Shown: positions 53,949 through 63,612 of the stretch, one piece after another
Layout of the letters: each line of letters starts with the position of its first letter
How positions within the stretch are numbered: the first letter of the stretch is position 1
Assembly (NCBI GenBank): GCA_000014925.1
Contig: CP000474.1
Coordinates: 1,426,001-1,490,000, forward strand
Direction of reading: 5' to 3'
DNA: 64,000 nt
Source: Paenarthrobacter aurescens TC1
GTDB lineage: Bacteria; Actinomycetota; Actinomycetes; Actinomycetales; Micrococcaceae
Translations under genes and position numbers: made by a program
Notes under the pieces: generated by a model
The model's database searches: none
Told to the model about the DNA's origin: nothing
What the model saw: the letters and a program-made list of their open reading frames with translations, nothing else

Positions 53949-55885
53949 TGTTCGTGTCCTTCACAACAATGAGCCCCTTCCATCGAGGGGGTTTCGGGCC
54001 GCGGCAGGTCCAGAGTGGGGTTCTGGTCGAAGAAGCCGTGGGGCTGGAGAATGAATCCCACGTGCTGGCGCGGCATGACGGGCCAGTCTTCGAGCCGAAC
54101 CACGTGGTGCATGCCGAAGGTGTACCAGACCACCAGATCCTCATCGACAATGTTCCGGTCGGCCGCGGTCCATGCCGGCAAGCCGTCCCCGCCGGTGCTC
54201 TGGTTCGGGTACTCACCGGCCGGGAAACGTTCTGCCCGATCGTAGGCGGTGACCCAGAGGTTGTTGCGGGCAAACTGTGCGCGCTGGCTAACGTGTGCCT
54301 TGTCGTCGGCGGCCAGAGTGATGGCATCGGTGGGCATCAGGCGGTAGGCCACCGGTTCATCCACCAGGTTACGACTGTCGTGGTTGACGACCTTCCAGAA
54401 GCGGTGTTTTGAACTGTCGGCCCGGCGGATGGCCGCCTGTTCGGTTTCCAGCAGCCGATCCACGGTGTGGAAGGCGCTGAGGGTCGGGCTTTCCGCTGGG
54501 ATTTCGGTGTCCACCTCATAGACAGCGTTGCGGGGGCCGTCGATTTCAAAATCCATGCGGACATTGAAGATGTGCTGGTGGATGGGGGCATACAGCCCGT
54601 CGTTGTTCAGGGTCTGTCCGTACTTGTTCTTCTCACCCGGGTTCTGGCCGGCGGTGGAAAGGATGCCAGTGGCCTTGACGAGGAACTCGACGGTTCCGTC
54701 CAGGTACAGATGCCAGTAGAAGCCGTACTCGTAGTTGGCCACCGTGGCAATGAAGGAAATCACCAGCTTGCGGGAACGGCGCACCTCTGCCGAGCCTTTG
54801 CGGAAGTCGAAGTGCTTCCACATGATGCTGTCGTCTTCCTCGTGCATGCACACGGCATTCTTGATCGTCATGGGGTTGCCGTGGCTGTCAGCCACGATCC
54901 CGTCGAAGTACTGGATTTCACCCAGACAGTCGCAACCGAGCTTGAGCGAATTTGCCATAACCCCGATGTTGTATTCGCCGGCGTCGAAAGCGTTTTTCTT
55001 GGCCTGCACCGGTGACGGGTCACCGTAGGGGACGACCATCTCCACCAGCGACGCCCGATTGATGACCGGCCGGTTTCGGCCCTTGTCGCGGAAGTGGATC
55101 TGGTGCAGCACCAGACCTTCCCGGGGCGTGAAGCCGATGCGGAAGGACCAATCTCCCCACTGCACGTGGTTGCCCCTCACCGTGAAGGAGGCTCCCTCGG
55201 GCTGGGTGATGGCGATGGGCTTGAGATCGGTCCGTGCCGGCCCGACGTGCTGGGGAAGGTAGTTGCCGACGGTTTGGGGAACCGGAACGAAACCGTTGTC
55301 TTCAACCTCCACCACCTGACCGGAATTGAGGTCGTAGATGATGACGAGGTTTTCGGCCGGGTGTGCGTAGGGGTTGTCGTCGGCATCGAGCCTGGTGAAG
55401 ACCAAAGCACGCATGAGGCGCCGACCTTCGGCATCGGTGCCGAAATATCCCGCCGACCATGGTTCGATACAGACCAGGTCAAGGTCGGTCAGGCCACGGC
55501 CTGCGAGGGCCTCCACAACGCGGGGGTCGGCTTTGCAGTTGACCTCGCACTCATCGAACTCATCCAGCATGATGGGGGGCTGGACCCCGGCACCGAGTTC
55601 CTTCCAGCCGCTGATGAGGCCTGAGTCAAGATCCACAATGGCCTCATAGGCTAGGCCCGTAGTACGATCGATGAGCACCGAATCCGCTTCGCGGACCGGA
55701 AGTACACCGCTCCTGAGCGCTTGCTTGGACGGCTCGCGCAACTCAACGCTGACGAAGCGGAACGACTCCTCTTTGGCTGGCCCGCCCTTCAGGATCGACA
55801 CCGCGCGCGTGATTTCGTCATGGGACAGCGGATCAAGGGGATGCGAGACTCCCACAGGGGTGTGGATTTTATTATTGACTGTCAT
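53945..55885 (-). CDS. Copper-containing primary-amine oxidase
   Basis: Oxidises primary amines to aldehydes with O2, releasing H2O2 and ammonia, using copper and topaquinone. 646 residues, close to the Arthrobacter globiformis phenylethylamine and histamine oxidases. The topaquinone Tyr lies in TVANYEYGFYW, the catalytic base Asp upstream in the YFDGIVADSHG region, and copper His ligands in NDGLYAPIHQHIFNVRMD and VVWYTFGMHHVVRLEDWP. The C-terminus ends HGFFDQNPTLDLPRP plus a short tail. ATG 55885 follows AAGGAGA. The enzyme looks intact; substrate is not fixed by sequence. Downstream overlap with a broken permease. Confidence 0.94.
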   Translation of the reverse strand: MTVNNKIHTPVGVSHPLDPLSHDEITRAVSILKGGPAKEESFRFVSVELREPSKQALRSGVLPVREADSVLIDRTTGLAYEAIVDLDSGLISGWKELGAGVQPPIMLDEFDECEVNCKADPRVVEALAGRGLTDLDLVCIEPWSAGYFGTDAEGRRLMRALVFTRLDADDNPYAHPAENLVIIYDLNSGQVVEVEDNGFVPVPQTVGNYLPQHVGPARTDLKPIAITQPEGASFTVRGNHVQWGDWSFRIGFTPREGLVLHQIHFRDKGRNRPVINRASLVEMVVPYGDPSPVQAKKNAFDAGEYNIGVMANSLKLGCDCLGEIQYFDGIVADSHGNPMTIKNAVCMHEEDDSIMWKHFDFRKGSAEVRRSRKLVISFIATVANYEYGFYWHLYLDGTVEFLVKATGILSTAGQNPGEKNKYGQTLNNDGLYAPIHQHIFNVRMDFEIDGPRNAVYEVDTEIPAESPTLSAFHTVDRLLETEQAAIRRADSSKHRFWKVVNHDSRNLVDEPVAYRLMPTDAITLAADDKAHVSQRAQFARNNLWVTAYDRAERFPAGEYPNQSTGGDGLPAWTAADRNIVDEDLVVWYTFGMHHVVRLEDWPVMPRQHVGFILQPHGFFDQNPTLDLPRPETPSMEGAHCCEGHEQ

Positions 55886-55980
55886 GATCTCTCCTTGTGT
55901 GTATTGCAAGTCATGGGAACGTGGGGTGAAAGTAGTATCGGAGCCGGGGGTCCAAAAATTTCACCAATTGAAGGATTGTC

Positions 55981-56412
55981 TTAGGCCGGCCAATCGATCA
56001 GCCGGGACCTGATCAGGAACCGTTTGCCCTCGGGGGCCTCCACGGAGAATCCGGATCCGCGTCCGGGCACCACGTCCACCGTCAGGTGGGTGTGCTTCCA
56101 GTATTCGAACTGTTCCCGCGACATCCAGAAGTCGATCTGCCCCAGGCGCGCCGCGCCGCCGTCGTCCACAGCACCGTCGTTCAGGGGAAGTTCGAACACG
56201 CCCAGGAGCACGTCGGATCCCCCGGTCTTGAAGTCGCCCTCGGGGAAGCACATCGGCGAGGAGCCGTCGCAGCAGCCGCCGGACTGGTGGAACATCAGCG
56301 GCCCGTGGCGCGCCCAGAGCACCTGCAGCAGCGCGGTGGCCGCCGGGGAGAGGGCCACCCGGGAGAACTCCTCGCCCTCGATGGCCGGCCGCGCGTCGAT
56401 CCTGGTTCCCAT
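55981..56412 (-). CDS. DUF779 family protein
   Basis: 143 residues: MGTRIDARPAIEGEEFSRVA, then LLQVLWARHGPLMFHQSGGC with CDGSSPMCFPEGDF, DVLLGVF, IDFWMSREQFEYWKHTHLTV and EGKRFLIRSRLIDWP. The GGCCDGSSPMC cysteine motif and the length define DUF779, a family that nearly always neighbours an AldB/ExaC-type aldehyde dehydrogenase, as here. A role as accessory or activator of the dehydrogenase is an inference from that linkage. ATG 56412 has GGAGA upstream. Very GC-rich codon use like the neighbouring ALDH. Confidence 0.9.
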   Translation of the reverse strand: MGTRIDARPAIEGEEFSRVALSPAATALLQVLWARHGPLMFHQSGGCCDGSSPMCFPEGDFKTGGSDVLLGVFELPLNDGAVDDGGAARLGQIDFWMSREQFEYWKHTHLTVDVVPGRGSGFSVEAPEGKRFLIRSRLIDWPA

Positions 56413-56544
56413 GCCTGTCTCCTCACGGTGTTGCGGCGAACGGCGGTGTGGCGGGGTAGGCCGCCCGGGAAGCGCTCCGCATTGGGGATGGGTTGCGGGC
56501 ACTTCCCGGGCGGGGCCCTGCCCCGCCAAGTGCGGGGCAGCAGG

Positions 56545-58068
56545 CTAGAAGAAGCCGAGGGCGTCCGGGGAGTAGGACACCAGCAGGTTCTTGGTCTGCT
56601 GGTAGTGGTCCAGCATCATCAGGTGCGTCTCGCGGCCGATGCCGGAGGACTTGTACCCGCCGAACGCGGCGTGGGCCGGGTAGGCGTGGTAGTTGTTCAC
56701 CCAGACGCGGCCGGCCTGGATCTCGCGCCCGGCCTGGTAGGCCACCGAGCCGTTGCGGCTCCAGACGCCGGCGCCGAGCCCGTAGAGGGTGTCGTTGGCG
56801 GTCTTGATCGCGTCCGCGTACTCGCCGAAGCGAGTCACGGAGACCACGGGGCCGAAGATCTCCTCCTGGAAGATGCGCATGGAGTTGTCGCCCTCGAAGA
56901 TGGTCGGCTGCACGTAGTAGCCCCCGGCCAGCTCCCCGCCGAGGTCGGCCCGGGCCCCGCCGGTGAGGACCTTGGCGCCCTCCTGCCTGCCGATGTCGAT
57001 GTAGGAGAGGATCTTCTCCAGCTGGTCGTTGGAGGCCTGGGCGCCCATCATGGTGGCCGTGTCCAGCGGGTTGCCCTGGACGATCCGCCGGGTGCGGGCG
57101 ACCGCGTCGCCGAGGAACCGGTCGTAGATCGAGTCCTGGATCAGGGCCCGCGACGGGCAGGTGCAGACCTCGCCCTGGTTCAGGGCGAAGAGCGTGAAGC
57201 CCTCCTGCGCCTTGTCGTAGAACGCGTCGTGGGCGTCTGCGACGTCCTCGAAGAAGATGTTCGGGCTCTTGCCGCCGAGCTCCAGCGTCACCGGGATCAG
57301 GTTCTCGGAGGCGTACTGCATGATCAGCCGGCCCGTGGTGGTCTCGCCGGTGAAAGCGATCTTGCGGATGCGCTTGCTGGAGGCCAGCGGCTTGCCCGCC
57401 TCCAGCCCGAAGCCGTTGACGATGTTCAGCACGCCGGCCGGGAGCAGGTCCCCGACCAGTTCGGCGAGCACCAGGATGGAGACCGGGGTCTGCTCGGCCG
57501 GCTTGAGCACGACGGCGTTGCCCGCCGCGAGCGCGGGAGCCAGCTTCCACACGGCCATCAGGATCGGGAAGTTCCAGGGGATGATCTGGCCCACCACGCC
57601 CAGCGGCTCGTGGTAGTGGTAGGCGGTGGTGTTCTCGTCGATCTGGGACAGCCGGCCCTCCTGGGCGCGGATGGCGCCGGCGTAGTAGCGGAAGTGGTCG
57701 ATCGCCAGCGGCAGGTCCGCGTTCAGCGTCTCCCGCACGGCCTTGCCGTTGTCCCAGGTCTCCGCGATCGCCAGCAGCTCAAGGTTCGCCTCCATGCGGT
57801 CGGCGATCCTGTTCAGGATGACCGCGCGCTCGGCCGCGGAGGTGCGGCCCCAGCCCGGGGCGGCCCCGTGCGCGGCGTCCAGGGCCGCCTCGATGTCCTC
57901 GGCCGTGCCGCGGGCGACCTCCGTGAAGACCTGGCCGGTGACCGGGGTGACGTTCTCGAAGTACCGGCCCTTGATCGGGGCCTTCCACTCGCCGCCGATG
58001 TAGTGGTCGTAGCGCGGCTTGAAGGTGATCAGCGATCCCTCGGTGCCCGGGTTGGCGTAGACGGTCAT
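56545..58068 (-). CDS. NAD-dependent aldehyde dehydrogenase (AldB/ExaC type)
   Basis: 507 residues. Oxidises acetaldehyde or similar aldehydes to acids. [20 protein letters not shown] (cofactor fold), [16 protein letters not shown], general-base Glu in [15 protein letters not shown], nucleophile Cys in [14 protein letters not shown], and [13 protein letters not shown] are all intact; the double Cys and the ending DALGFF are typical of acetaldehyde dehydrogenase II. ATG 58068 with GGAGAAG upstream gives [12 protein letters not shown], the usual start. It leads a two-gene unit with DUF779. The likely role is aldehyde removal after amine oxidation, with Acs completing the route. Confidence 0.95.
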   Translation of the reverse strand: MTVYANPGTEGSLITFKPRYDHYIGGEWKAPIKGRYFENVTPVTGQVFTEVARGTAEDIEAALDAAHGAAPGWGRTSAAERAVILNRIADRMEANLELLAIAETWDNGKAVRETLNADLPLAIDHFRYYAGAIRAQEGRLSQIDENTTAYHYHEPLGVVGQIIPWNFPILMAVWKLAPALAAGNAVVLKPAEQTPVSILVLAELVGDLLPAGVLNIVNGFGLEAGKPLASSKRIRKIAFTGETTTGRLIMQYASENLIPVTLELGGKSPNIFFEDVADAHDAFYDKAQEGFTLFALNQGEVCTCPSRALIQDSIYDRFLGDAVARTRRIVQGNPLDTATMMGAQASNDQLEKILSYIDIGRQEGAKVLTGGARADLGGELAGGYYVQPTIFEGDNSMRIFQEEIFGPVVSVTRFGEYADAIKTANDTLYGLGAGVWSRNGSVAYQAGREIQAGRVWVNNYHAYPAHAAFGGYKSSGIGRETHLMMLDHYQQTKNLLVSYSPDALGFF

Positions 58069-58351
58069 TACTTCTTCTCCTTTTTCTGGAAGGACATCGT
58101 TATCCTTGATATAATTTCCATTGTCAACAATTTCAAAATAAGGCACCAAATAAAGCTAAATATCTATTGGGGAATTTCGATTTGCCCGCTTGTGGAAATC
58201 TGTCCTTCTGAGCCATCTTCACTCAGTCTGTAGCTACGATTGCGCCCACAGGAGCTATAGCCGTAATTCCGCCTCTTGTAATGGGTGCGGTCGGGCCGAA
58301 CCTGATTCTCACCGACATCACGGCCATGGTGGTCGTTCTGCTGGCTTCCTT
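58069..58351 (-). promoter_or_regulatory. AT-rich promoter region of aldehyde dehydrogenase
   Basis: On the minus strand TTGACA (58127-58122) and GATAAC (58104-58099) are separated by exactly 17 bp, a good sigma-70 type promoter about 35 bp before the ATG. The surrounding 58,080-58,180 is much more AT-rich than the rest of the window. Nothing else is recognised up to the MFS gene. Confidence 0.55.
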
Positions 58352-59635
58352 TCATTCGCTGGCATGTTCTGACCGAAGAAGGTCGAGTTCATTGCGTTCA
58401 GGGCCATACCGTTTCTCTCTGGTGCTCGGTACGAAATCGCGAGCCAGCAGCTGCACCAAACATCCGAGAACAAGAGTGCCGACCGTGGCGGCTAGTATTC
58501 CACCGACAAAGCTGCCAGTCGTGTCCTTGATAACTCCGAGCACGTATGGGAAGGCGAACCCGCCTACCAGAAATCCGCCACCAAGGACGATTCCATTAGC
58601 AATGCCTGTGTGTCTGCCATCGACGGATTCGGCAGCGAGCACGATGGCCAGTGGTACGCCGGCATAGACACACAAACCGACGACGGGCAGCATCACGACG
58701 ACTAATCCATACCACCCGTTAGCCAGAGCCAGGGTTAGAATCGCCATCGACAGAAACGTTGCGAAACCAGCCAGAACCAGCAGCTTCTTGCGCCGTTTGT
58801 ACTTGTCGGAAAGAGCGCCGAACAAGAAAGCCGTCAGAATACCGGTCGCCGCAAGGAGTGAGACAAGCAGGCCAGCGCTTGATTCCGACCAGCCGGCGTC
58901 ATTGATAAGAATCGTCGGCATCCAACTAGAGATCAGTCCGACGATTCCCCAGTTCACCACGAGGTACGCGGCTCCGGTGAGCACATTGGTGCGCCGGAGA
59001 CAATGCAGGATCTGCCCGGCCACACGGGCGCGGCCCAGTCGAGCGGATTCTTCAGCGATGCCAGCAGGGGGATTCTTCAGAAGTAGCAGCGACACGATGA
59101 AGATCACCAGTACGATGCCCGCTTGAATGGCTAGCCCTGGCCTCCATCCCACGCTGATTATCAAGAGAGCACACAGATACAGTGCCACGAGCGAGTACAC
59201 GCCGTCACCAGTCAGTAGAGTCCCCACGGCCGTGCCACTGTGTCGGGTGTTTCGGAACCAGTTGAGGACCATGGTGAAAGGTCCTACATAGAGAAGTCCA
59301 ACTGACACACCGCAAATCAGTTTCGCCACGATGGCGACGGGAAAGCTGTCTGCAAAGGCGAACAAGATCAGCCCCCCAAAGCCTGCGGCCAAACCCAGAA
59401 GAATAACCATCTTGCATCCGATTTTGTCGGTGGCAATACCTCCTAGAACTAACGAAATGCCACCGGTCAGCGCGGTTACGGAAGAGAGCAGACCTGCTTG
59501 AGTGTAGTTGAGTGATAGATCATTGGCGATATCGTTGAGGGCTACCGTCCAACCAAGCCAGGAAAGCCCAATGGTAATGATGCTCAGATATGACACGGCA
59601 AGAATCACCCACCGCGTGCGAGAATCTGTTGTCAC
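58352..59635 (-). CDS. MFS transporter
   Basis: A 427-residue, 12-helix major facilitator. Helices: VILAVSYLSIITIGLSWLGW, AGLLSSVTALTGGISLVLGG; the cytoplasmic motif is GGIATDKIGCKMVIL; second half has LFGALSDKYKRRKKLLVLAG. It resembles anion/organic acid or cyanate-type carriers (CynX/NarK-like), but the substrate is unknown. GTG 59635 follows AAAGGAGAAG. Codon use is less GC-rich than the core genes, suggesting transfer. It lies in the same orientation as the FAD amine oxidase and cupin genes upstream, perhaps one catabolic unit. Confidence 0.88.
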   Translation of the reverse strand: MTTDSRTRWVILAVSYLSIITIGLSWLGWTVALNDIANDLSLNYTQAGLLSSVTALTGGISLVLGGIATDKIGCKMVILLGLAAGFGGLILFAFADSFPVAIVAKLICGVSVGLLYVGPFTMVLNWFRNTRHSGTAVGTLLTGDGVYSLVALYLCALLIISVGWRPGLAIQAGIVLVIFIVSLLLLKNPPAGIAEESARLGRARVAGQILHCLRRTNVLTGAAYLVVNWGIVGLISSWMPTILINDAGWSESSAGLLVSLLAATGILTAFLFGALSDKYKRRKKLLVLAGFATFLSMAILTLALANGWYGLVVVMLPVVGLCVYAGVPLAIVLAAESVDGRHTGIANGIVLGGGFLVGGFAFPYVLGVIKDTTGSFVGGILAATVGTLVLGCLVQLLARDFVPSTREKRYGPERNELDLLRSEHASE

Positions 59636-59870
59636 TTCTTCTCCTTTGTATGCGATTACCCATCTGGATAAGACTTCTTGCGGTTAGGGCATTTTGCAAT
59701 TCGGCCCTGTGTTTTTCGCCCGATAACAGCCGATCCCAACGGTCTATATTTGGCGCACCGCGAGAGATTATGAATGGTCCGGAGGGCCGGCCCGCTGGCG
59801 GGCATTCGGGCCGGCGGGCGAGAGTCCGCTCACTCTCACAAGGTTTCCGGGGGCCATATTCCGTCGCTAT

Positions 59871-60374
59871 TTACCGGAGCCCCGAGTCCAGGTACCGGGT
59901 GACTGCCCCGGCTGCAGTGATCCCGGTTTCAATGGCGCCATCGATATATCCATTCCAACCATTGGCGATATCGCCGGTGGCGAAGAACACTGGTGGTTGC
60001 GGACTTTGCAATGCTTCCAAGTCGTTGGTCAGCTGATCCGGACGGTAGACTGACCAGCCGCCCTTTGCGAATTCATCGTCGCGCCAGTATTTCCCATGCA
60101 CTGCGATGACTTCGACGTGATCGCCCAACAGGCGCTTGATGTGTGGGTCGATTTCGTCAATCGAGTTCGGGTCATCGATCTTGGAGCCATCGATACCGAA
60201 GACCACCAGCAACTGGCCGTCATCGTAAATTTCTTCTGTGTGAGCATAGTTGAGAACCTCGTTATCCGGTGCCATTGCGAACATCGGCTTCGCATCACGA
60301 GTCTTAATCCGGACCCAGAACTTGAGTCCTTCGCACAGCTGTCCAGTTGAAATGGCCGGGAGCTTGTGATTGGG
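59871..60374 (-). pseudogene. FAD-dependent amine oxidase, C-terminal part (IS3-interrupted)
   Basis: Reading the minus strand from the IS3 boundary gives PNHKLPAISTGQLCEGLKFW, VRIKTRDAKPMFAMAP, VIAVHGKYWRDDEFAKGGWS, and the terminal FAD motif FFATGDIANGWNGYIDGAIE, ending GAVTRYLDSGLR. It is the exact continuation of the N-terminal part at 61612-62472: removing the IS and one copy of ggg joins KWLGP to NHKLP. Together about 450 residues, a normal flavin monoamine oxidase. Confidence 0.9.
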
Positions 60375-60395
60375 CCCCCTTTAGCAGTCCAGCGG

Positions 60396-61284
60396 CTATG
60401 CGATAGCTGATTGGTGGTCTGCGGTCCACTGATTCCAGTAGTTGGATGGTGTCATTCCATCCAGGGATCCGTGGGGCCGTTCATGATTGTAGATGTCTTT
60501 CCATTCGTCGGCCAAGTACTTTGCTTCGGCCATGGTGTCGATGATTTCTCCGGAGAGTTGTTCCCTTCTGAATTGGGCGTTGAATGATTCGATGAACCCG
60601 TTCTGCCAGGGCGATCCCGGGTCGATGAACGCGGTCTTCACACCGGCTGTGCTGCACCATTCGATCAGTGCGGCGGCGGTGAATTCCGGTCCGTTGTCGC
60701 AGCGCACGTACGCCGGTTCGATACCGGTTTCGGCGATGATGTTCTCCAGCACGGCGACCACGTCGGAAGCCTTGAACGAGCGCCGCGGCACGATCGCCAG
60801 CGCCGTGCGGGTGCATTCGTCGATGACGTTGAAGAAGCGGATGTGGCGCCCGCAGGAGGTGACGTCGGACTGGAAGTCGAAGCTGATCACGTGCATCGGG
60901 TATTCGGCTTTCAGGCGCTTCTGTTCCCCGGCGTCCGGGCCGGTCCGGCGCTTCTTCTTCGGCTTGGGTTTACAAACCAGTCCCTCGTCGCGCCAGAGCC
61001 GGCGTACCCGCTTCTTGTTCAGCGCCACGTCCTGCCACTGCGGCTGGGCACGCAGGTGCCAGCGGGCCTTCTTCCAGCCCCACGCCGGGTGTTTCTGCGC
61101 GACTGCCCGCAGGTCAGCGCGCAGCCGTGTTTCCTCGAAACTCATTTCGGGTTTCTTCTTGCGCAGGGCGGAGCGGTTCTGCCCCAGCACTTTGCAGGCA
61201 AAGCGTTCCGACGCCCCGAACTTCTCCATCGCCATGCGCACGGCACGGCGGCGTGGTTCGGGGCTCAGAATTTTCCCTTGGCCA
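60396..61284 (-). CDS. IS3 transposase OrfB (DDE integrase domain)
   Basis: rve-type integrase. The HTH_21-like region (ETRLRADLRAVAQKHPAWGW, KKRVRRLWRDEGLVCKPK) precedes the DDE triad: Asp in HVISFDFQSDVTSCGRHIRF, Asp in YVRCDNGPEFTAAALIEW, Glu in GSPWQNGFIESFNAQFRREQ. It is expected to be made as an OrfAB fusion by -1 frameshifting at gggaaaatt, where orfA ends. The frame is open upstream to 61415 but only the part after the slip site is homologous. Confidence 0.92.
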
Positions 61285-61543
61285 CCTCGTTCAGGATGTC
61301 GATGGCTAGCTCTTTCTCGGCCAGCAGCCGCTTGAGCCTCGCGTTCTCCTTCTCGAGCTCCTTGGTCCGTTTCGTCGCCTCGGCGTTCTTCTCGGACCCG
61401 TACTGGTTCAGCCACCGGTACCAGGTCGCCTCGGTGACCTGCAGTTCCTTGACGACCTCGATGAGGGGCCGTCCTTCATTGAGCATTTTCTGGCCCTGCC
61501 GGACCTTCGCGATGACCTGCTCGGGGGTATGCCTACGTGCCAT
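61265..61543 (-). CDS. IS3 transposase OrfA (HTH)
   Basis: 92 residues: MARRHTPEQVIAKVRQGQKM, HTH region RPLIEVVKELQVTEATWYRW, leucine-zipper-like KRTKELEKENARLKRLLAEK, and end DILNEVAKGKF. ATG 61543 has AGGAGG upstream. It overlaps OrfB in the -1 frame at a run of four A. Confidence 0.92.
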   Translation of the reverse strand: MARRHTPEQVIAKVRQGQKMLNEGRPLIEVVKELQVTEATWYRWLNQYGSEKNAEATKRTKELEKENARLKRLLAEKELAIDILNEVAKGKF

Positions 61544-61611
61544 AACTAGTGAATTTCCTCCTGCGTCCATTCTCGGACACGAAACTCACATAGTCACCGG
61601 ACTCCTACACG

Positions 61612-62472
61612 GGGACCCAACCACTTGGTTTGCAGCAACGGTGGCTCGAACGCTACGTCGCCGAGCACGGCGATGGGCAATGCAACGACTACAGCGGACG
61701 CCCGAACCGTTTCACCGCTGCTGAGTGTCACAGTGGAGCCCTCCTCGTTGCTGTGGATAGACGCGACCGGCGTGTCCAGGCGAACGACTGCCGAACTGTC
61801 GGCGATCATTTTATCGATCAGGCTCTTGGTGCCGCCAGCGATTTTGAATCGGGTGAGCATGTCGAACGTTGCGCTGACACTCTTACCCGAAAGCGCGAAC
61901 CATCTGACCATTGTCGCCAAACCCCCGCCAGTTGCCGGGGCATCACAACACAGTGAGTAGTAGGCGTTGAGGATATCCCTTTGTTCGGTGGTCAGATCCT
62001 CAAGTTGGTCGATGCGATCCTGAATGGACATCCCGTCGAATCTCTTGAGTTCCTCCCTGGCATACAACGGCTCGTATGGTCGCGGGAAAGCCACGTCGGC
62101 ATAGTTCCCATAGAATTTAAGCATCGCATCGACCATGTTCGGCCATGCAGCTTGAATATCAACGCGTTTCAGCTCTCCCTGGGTACGGTAGACCACTTCT
62201 TCCGGGGCCGCAGCCCCAATGCTCTCGATGAGTTCGCTACCATAGCGTGTGAGTTCAGCCCACACGTGCGGTTGGAGCCAGTGGACCCAAGTGCCGCCCA
62301 TTTCTACTTCACGTCCAAGACTTGCAGCATGCTCGTAATGAGTACGGCCTCCGAGCCGATCGCGCGCTTCGAGGAGAAGAACGGAACGACCAGCGTTCGT
62401 TAGTTCTCGGGCAGCCGTCACTCCGGCGAACCCGCCACCAATGACGATCGCGTCATACGAATTGGGAGTCAT
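61612..62472 (-). pseudogene. FAD-dependent amine oxidase, N-terminal part (IS3-interrupted)
   Basis: MTPNSYDAIVIGGGFAGVTAAR is the Rossmann FAD loop, followed by LLLEARDRLGGRTH, EMGGTWVHWLQPHVWAELTR, CCDAPATGGGLATMVRWF, KIAGGTKSLIDKMI and VVVALPIAVLGDVAFEPPLL, the order of flavin monoamine/putrescine/nicotine-type oxidases. After KWLGP the frame enters the IS3 element; the rest is at 59871-60374. Moderate GC. As it stands the enzyme cannot be made. Confidence 0.9.
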
Positions 62473-62734
62473 ATCAATCCTTATCAGGAATATCGTTAAG
62501 AGTGGGTAACTATCAGGTTGTCGTGCTCGACTTAGGGTGATTTATTGCCACTGGTACGCCCAAAGGTCGGGGGTCGTTGCACACTTTTTCCGTGACCTTC
62601 AGCTTCGGCTGGAGCAGAGGTGAGTCGCCGCCCAATAACACGGCGCCGGAAACCATTCCGGATTCCGCTGCTTATGTCGAGCGATTCGTTCTCTCGTTAG
62701 AGGAACATCGAATTGTGGCCGGCGCCAGACCGAA

Positions 62735-63070
62735 TCACGAGCAGACGAAGAACTTCTTGAATGGCATCTGGACGTGCCAGACAGAGGTGGTTCCCTTTGT
62801 GAACGAAGCGAGATCGCCGGCGCGCAGCGTCACGCTCGGTGAGTTGGGGAAGTCGATTGTCACCGAGCCCTCAAGCACCTGGATTGTCTCTTCGTAGCCG
62901 AATGGGTAATCGAATTCCCTAGGCGTTGTGGCATCTTCTGCCTTCCACAGTCCGGCCAGCACTACTCCGCTTTCGGCGGCGTCCTGACGCAACCAATGCA
63001 CCTCGCCGAGTTGCCGATCTCCGACGATGAACGGCTCGTACTCCGTCTCTCCGATACTTGACTTCTTCAC
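62735..63070 (-). CDS. Cupin-domain protein
   Basis: 111 residues from GTG 63070 (GGAGG just upstream; the open frame extends to 63151). It reads MKKSSIGETEYEPFIVGDRQ, VVLAGLWKAE, YPFGYEETIQVLEGSVTIDF, VTLRAGDLASFTKGTTSVWH and VQMPFKKFFV, matching cupin_3 (DUF861/ethanolamine-utilisation-like) proteins. The first cupin motif lacks the usual His pair (GYEETIQVLEG), so metal binding is uncertain. It is 262 bp upstream of the interrupted amine oxidase in the same orientation. Confidence 0.8.
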   Translation of the reverse strand: MKKSSIGETEYEPFIVGDRQLGEVHWLRQDAAESGVVLAGLWKAEDATTPREFDYPFGYEETIQVLEGSVTIDFPNSPSVTLRAGDLASFTKGTTSVWHVQMPFKKFFVCS

Positions 63071-63151
63071 GCTTTCCTCCAGGTTGTCAAATCGATATCT
63101 CTTGTCTTGCCGGATGCCACTGTTGCCCTCCGACGAACTTGGTGACTCCAA

Positions 63152-63612
63152 TCACTATGCACCTTAATCCGAGATTGCACAAGTGGAGAATTTGAAATGT
63201 TGAATGGCGTGGGTCAAGGCGCGGCGTGGTATCGAGCCCTGGCACCTTCTTCATTGCCCGGTTCCTCCGGCAGGGTGAGGGTGAGCTGACCTGACCCGTT
63301 ACCTAATGGGATGTGGAGGGGACCGGTGAGGGCTTCCCGTTACCCAGGCCCGAAGCCATCGAAGAAGATCGTCCCGTCTGGTTCCCTCCGCACCTGAATC
63401 ATAGGTTGGTCACCAGGGTCTGGCTGCCGACGCAGGTCTCTACCGGGAACGCGAACCAGGAGTCCTTTTCTCAAGACGTGGCCCCGGCAGCAGCATTCGG
63501 GCGGGAGGGGAATGCCAATCAGATGTCGAGCCGCTGAGCTCTTCCATTAGGCCGCAACTACCCCGCCACATGGCCCTCTGACCGTTAGCCGCGACCAAGG
63601 GAGGGGCCTGTT
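63152..63612 (+). other. Gene-free region, probably the left end of an IS110 element
   Basis: No credible gene in about 460 bp. The last part lies directly before the IS110-type transposase. In IS110-group elements the non-coding end upstream of the transposase encodes the bridge RNA. I cannot fold it reliably or place the element boundary by eye. Confidence 0.35.

Larger units (their letters stand above)
60375..61611 (-). mobile_element. IS3-family insertion sequence (1,237 bp)
   Basis: Contains overlapping orfA and orfB on the minus strand. The ends are imperfect inverted repeats: ctttagcagtccagcggcta at the left and, inverted, tgtaggagtccggtgactat at the right. The 3-bp ggg at 60372-60374 and 61612-61614 is the target duplication. 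It disrupts an FAD amine oxidase gene after the Gly-Pro at about residue 287. Confidence 0.9.
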
